The notes under the pieces: model-generated
Seen by the model: the letters and a program-made list of their open reading frames with translations, nothing else
What the model was told of the DNA's origin: nothing
Database searches by the model: none
Shown here: piece after piece, positions 59,975 through 64,000 of the stretch
Position numbering within the stretch: position 1 is the stretch's first letter
How the letters are laid out: every line of letters starts with the position of its first letter
Translations under genes and position numbers: made by a program
Source: Zeugodacus cucurbitae
Lineage: Eukaryota > Arthropoda > Insecta > Diptera > Tephritidae
Reading direction: 5' to 3'
NCBI RefSeq assembly: GCF_028554725.1
Contig: NC_071671.1
Span: 50,800,001-50,864,000, forward strand
Length of the DNA: 64,000 nt

Positions 59975-61195
59975 ACAAGTAAGAAAGGGCTAAGTTCGGG
60001 TGTAACCGAACATTTTATACTCTCGCAATTTATTTATTTAACTTTATTTATATTATATAATAGACAATTTGACCCACATATTCGTCATATATATTGTATA
60101 AAGTCCATTGAAAGTTGGAAACCATAATATTAGATTAGAAGCACCGAGGTCCTCGTGTTCGATATATGGGGCCTTAAAAACCTATGGTCCGATTTCGGCG
60201 TTTTTTAGAATGGGGCTGCCACACTTTTAACATAGTATTTGTGCAAAGTTCTGCACCGATATCTTCACTAGTGCTTACTTTATATATAGTAAAGTAAACG
60301 ATTCAGATTGTCTTCAAAGTTCTGGTATATAGGAAGTAGGCGTGGTTGTGAAGCCATTTGGCTTATTTTCACAACATATCATTGGGATGTAAGGAAACTA
60401 TCACAAACCAAGTTTCATTGAAATCGGTCGAGTAGTTCCTGCGATATGGTTTTTGACCCATAAGTAGGCGACGCCACGCCCATTTTCCATTTTGTAAAAA
60501 AATCTGAGTGCAGCTTCCATCTGCCATTTCTTATGTGAAATTTAGTGTTTCTGACGTTTTTCGCTAGTGAGTTAACCCACTTTTAGTAATTTTCAACCTA
60601 ACTTTTGTATGGGAGGTGGGCGTGGTTATGATCCGATTTTTTTTAATTTTTGGACTGTATTAGGAAGTTGCTTAAAAAAACGACTGTAGAAAGTTTGGTT
60701 TATATAGCTCTATTGGTTTCCGAGATATCTACAAAAAAGTTAGTAGGGGCGGGGCCACGCCCACTTCCCCAAAAAAATTACATCCAAATATGCCCCTTCA
60801 TAGTGCGATCCTTCATACCAAATTTTATTTCCAAAGCTTTATTTATGGCTTAGTTATGGCACGTTATGAGTTTTCGGTTTTCGCCATTTTGTGGGCGTGG
60901 CAGTGGTCCGATTTTGCTCATTTTCGAAAGCAACCTTCCTATGTGCCAAGAAATAAGTGTGCCAAGTTTCATCAAGATATCTTAATTTTTACTCAAGTTA
61001 CAGCTTGCACAGACGGACGGACGGACGGACGGACGGACAGACAGACATTCGGATTTGAACTCCACTCTTCACCCTGATCACTTTGGTATATATAACCCTA
61101 TATCTAACTCGTTTAGTTTTGGGTGTTACAAACAACCGTTATGTGAACAAAACTATAATACTCTCTTTAGCAACATTTGTTGCGAGAGTATAATT
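59975..61195. repeat. 1.2-kb interspersed repeat inserted in the Helitron
   Basis: TATACTCTCGCAA at 60016-60028 is matched by its exact reverse complement TTGCGAGAGTATA at 61180-61192. A small hairpin GTTCGG-GTGTAA-CCGAAC lies at the left edge and a GGAC microsatellite at about 61012-61043 at the right. The body has spaced GGGCGTGG and ACGCCCA blocks. I recall such repeats as common in fly genomes but cannot name the class. Confidence 0.6.
61012..61047. repeat. GGAC/GACA microsatellite
   Basis: About seven GGAC tetramers followed by GACA units, inside the 1.2-kb repeat. Confidence 0.85.
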
Positions 61196-61512
61196 ATTGA
61201 AATTTTAGAAATTATTAGTTATCACAAAAACGGTACTCACGGACTTGTTTTAAGATCATTAAAAGAGAAATATTTCTTTCATACATAACTTTTGTGTATC
61301 TTGAACCACTTTCGCAGCGCAAGGTCCGTTTTTTACACATTTACCACTGTTACTTCGCTCCTATTGCAGCGTGATGCTATATAGCCTATAGCCTTCCTCG
61401 ATAAATGGACTATCCAATACAAAAAGAATTATTCAATTCGAACCAGTAGTTTCGGAGATTATCGCGTTCAAACAAACAAACAAACTCTTCAGCTTTATAA
61501 TATTAGTATAGA

Positions 61513-63193
61513 TATAATAAAAATATTTAGAAATCACAAATTTTTTGTTTAGATAACTTTCATTATACGAATTTCAAAATATGAAAAAAATAAATAAACT
61601 GCTGAGGGTTGATTTATTAATAAAATACTTTTTGGCATAACATATTTCATATAAATAAAAAATAAAATTAATAAAAGAAATATCGAATATTAAATTAAAA
61701 ATGTTTAGAAATCACTAAATCCTTTTTATTAAAGAATTAGGGGTAGTCAGGATTTTCAAAAAAAAAAAAATTTTGCATTTTAGTTGAGTGCAATATCTTA
61801 AAAATATTCTCTGAAAATTTGAAATTGATCCGATAATTATTTTTCGAGTTATTCGACAAATAACAAAGAGAACTTTAAATGCGTTTTTCTCAAACTATGT
61901 TTTTTGTAGTGGTGACAACTGTAACTCGAAAACCGTTCAATAGATTTTAATGAAATTTCTACGACTTTTAGAATAAATATTTATCCTGGGCCAAAGAATT
62001 TTTTAATTTCAATTTTTTAAGACCAAATTTAGAAAAAAATTTCCTGTGACCACCATATTGTTAATTCTTGAAAAAAAACATCGATCCGGCCCTGACGCGT
62101 CCATATATCTTTTTAGTGTGTTTCTCAATTTCATTTTTAACATAACCTTAAACTTAAACCCACATGTAAAAAAAACTATCCTCAATTACATTTGTAATGA
62201 CTTGCTGTTTTCCAAAAAATAATGTGCCCTAAAGTTTTTAGCTTTCAAGCTTTTTAAAAAATTTCGTTGAATGTCAGAAGTTAGCTTTAATGGACTATAA
62301 TTAAAAAAAATATTTTTTTCCTCTGTATTTTTCATCCACTCAACTCTACCAGTCACCCAAGTGCTTGCTTCCAGCGTTCTCTTCATCAATGATCTGTTCG
62401 CGGCAATGTTCAAGGAAAGCTATCTAAAGTGTATCGCCCTTTATGAAAACTTTATATGCATTTACTTACATCGGTTACTTTGTTGTAAATGCATACATAC
62501 TTACATACATATCTATGTGCAATTATATATTGGTGTATAAGTATATATATGTAAGCAAGTTACTTGCAGGATGACTAGTGTTCCTCCTATCCAATCAACC
62601 AAACAAAGGTGATTATGGCCAATACTGCTCTTGGCTATCCATATGTGACATACATATATACATGTATTTATGTATAAATGTATATATGTATGCATCTATA
62701 TATTCATGCGTAAAAACAGCGTTAGACAAATAGTAGTTCTCTCGTATATATCTCATCGCTTGTCTATTGACTCTTTGTGGGGGTGGGCGCGTACACTCGT
62801 ACATTCATACATACTGTTAACGTATGTACTTAGGTGTGTCATTATTTATAATCACATTCGTACATATGAATGAATGCGCGTTAATTCGTTTGATTAAAAA
62901 CAGAATTCCATTGAAAACTACATTTAACGTCTTTGTACTTTTATACTTTTTTTTGCAATGTCATGTGATGCGCCGCGACTGCTCTCATTTATGGTTCCTT
63001 GTTATTATTATTATTATGCGCAATTTCATTTCAATTGCATGGCGCTTGGTATTAAGCTGACTTTGTGTCACACATTTCTAACATGTATCCTTGTATTCAC
63101 TCCTTTACCATTTGTTGTACTAAACTACATAACTGCATTCATCCAATTTTACACGTGTGAAAAATGTATGTACATATATTTATTAAGCAAAAT
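61513..63193. other. AT-rich spacer, likely repeat-derived
   Basis: No gene. Around 61740-62100 the text (GGGGTAGTCAGGATTTTC, then CGTTTTTCTCAAACT and ACTCGAAAACCGTT) resembles an interspersed repeat; no ends are visible. 62440-63190 is spacer rich in CATA/TGTA tracts. Confidence 0.45.
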
Positions 63194-63290
63194 TAATATT
63201 TTTCCATAGTCGATTATGTTTTCGTACAGTTTCAATACGTTTTGGCATAGTTTCAACCAGTTTTTCGTGTTGTATTTCAGGGAGTCTGGG
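63194..63290 (-). pseudogene. Tc1-like transposase, C-terminal remnant
   Basis: The minus strand reads HEKLVETMPKRIETVRKHN and ends shortly after with a stop, the usual tail of Tc1/Tc3-type transposases. It is the partner of the N-terminal piece at 63765-64000; a retrotransposon fragment lies between them and the catalytic part is not seen. Confidence 0.7.
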
Positions 63291-63760
63291 AGTCATGCTG
63301 CCTAGTTGAGCTCCTGGGGCTGTAGGGCCCTAAGTTGACCACTCCCTGAGGGTGGCGGCGCGTTGCGCAAACTAGGTGCAAGTTGCACTGCCGTAGAGGC
63401 AACAGTCGCCGTAGTGCGTTATGGGGGACCATATAACGTGTGGTCGACTCTCTATGGGTCTTAAGGCCAGAACAGGTCTTAAGATGGCTCCAGCCACTGC
63501 ATGAATTACACCTAATCGAAGTGGAGTTTAGATGGAGCTTCTTGGCGCATAAGCAGCAGAAAAATATCTCAGGCCCTGGGTTGGACTCAATGCCAGCCCG
63601 GAATAAGAGGATGTGGAGCAGCCCTGCAGCTACCCCTTTCTCCTTGGTCCGACCCCATCGAAACAGCATGTTTCCTGGGCATCCCGTTAGATGAACTCGA
63701 CGACAACTAGACTTATGCTATCCGTTCTAGCAGGGCTGGATAATCGCTACAACAACAACA
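63277..63760 (-). mobile_element. non-LTR retrotransposon 5' fragment with 2A-like motif and PHD-like finger
   Basis: The ORF 63669-63277 (130 codons) carries RAGIESNPGP at residues 24-33, matching the 2A ribosome-skipping core ExNPGP, directly followed by a Cys/His cluster (C38-x2-C41, C54-x2-C57, H62, C66) of PHD-like type. Such 2A motifs near the N-terminus are known from several APE-type non-LTR elements. The fragment starts near a GTT triplet run at about 63745-63760 and ends before any endonuclease domain. Confidence 0.7.
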
Positions 63761-63764
63761 TCAT

Positions 63765-64000
63765 TACAAAATTTTAACTACGCTTTCACATGCTTGTCGG
63801 ACAATGAATGGTTTTTTGTTTGATAGCTGAGACTATACCAATTCGTCGAAGCGTTCCACGCGCCGACCTCTGACTAACATTCATGTTAATTATTCTGCAG
63901 TTAATTTTGGTGTTATGAATAGTTACGCCTGACTATTCGTTCCATAACTCGAATAAGAGCTCTACTGCCGTGAGTAACCGCAGGCGGCCAATACCATTCC
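63765..64000 (-). pseudogene. Tc1-like transposase, N-terminal HTH remnant
   Basis: Across frameshifts the minus strand gives RALIRVMERIVRRNYS, TPKLTAE, NMNVSQRSAR and TLRRIG, then an SAIKQK segment, matching the paired helix-turn-helix region of Tc1/Tc3 transposases. The copy is decayed and runs off the window edge. Confidence 0.7.

Larger units (their letters stand above)
58876..61512 (-). mobile_element. Helitron with both termini
   Basis: Read on the minus strand, the element begins TCTATACTAATATTATAAAG right after an A (61513) and ends CTAA right before a T (58875), as Helitrons insert between A and T. Just before the end is the hairpin CGCAG-GGCAACGA-CTGCG followed by GGATCAG. A helicase remnant lies between. 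These three signatures fix the class. The copy is 2637 bp, of which about 1.2 kb is a later insert. Confidence 0.88.

Noticed and set aside
1..64000. tRNA, rRNA, CRISPR or bacterial-type operons
   Set aside because: I saw no cloverleaf-like conserved tRNA boxes, no rRNA sequence and no spaced direct-repeat array; the window is eukaryotic nuclear DNA. A dedicated tRNA scan could still find one.

Overview
The window is nuclear DNA of a higher fly (Diptera, Schizophora). I infer a tephritid-type fruit fly rather than Drosophila: the three genes have clear Drosophila counterparts, but introns and spacers are long, AT-rich, full of short tracts mixing CATA, TGTA and ATGT, and loaded with transposon remnants. 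The species cannot be named from this sequence alone.

All three protein genes lie on the minus strand and are split by introns. (1) 1-1090: the first three common coding exons of lola (longitudinals lacking), a BTB-domain transcription factor; the window ends before its alternative zinc-finger exons. (2) 30746-44329: a complete scribbler/brakeless (sbb, ZNF608/609 family) gene. I assembled 12 coding exons that join in frame into 6960 nt (2319 residues). The assembly predicts a second, short isoform of 941 residues that stops just past the exon 3 donor, and a 62-codon upstream ORF overlapping the start codon. (3) 48141-57130: a complete receptor-type guanylyl cyclase, 13 coding exons, 2250 nt (749 residues), with a cytoplasmic N-tail, a membrane segment, a NIT-like sensor domain, a second membrane segment, a linker helix and a class III cyclase domain.

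The rest is spacer and mobile DNA. 1.1-23.6 kb is lola upstream/intronic sequence with a piggyBac-type MITE, copies of a pogo/Tigger-like repeat, RT remnants and several GC-richer islands that could hold lola first exons or enhancers. 23.6-25.6 kb is a 5'-truncated non-LTR retrotransposon with an intact RT frame and a visible target-site duplication. 26.4-30.7 kb is the AT-rich sbb 3' region. Introns of sbb hold a TAA-flanked MITE and a non-LTR RNase H tail; introns of the cyclase hold a 1.3-kb hAT-type element, a degenerate minisatellite and a mariner remnant. 58.9-61.5 kb is a Helitron with both termini, itself carrying a 1.2-kb inserted repeat. 63.2-64.0 kb is a Tc1-like element interrupted by a non-LTR fragment that carries a 2A-like motif.

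The genes do not form a pathway. lola and sbb encode nuclear regulators that both act in neural wiring; the cyclase would make cGMP at a membrane. The sbb start exon begins with a splice acceptor, so its promoter lies further right and the cyclase may sit inside the first intron of sbb.
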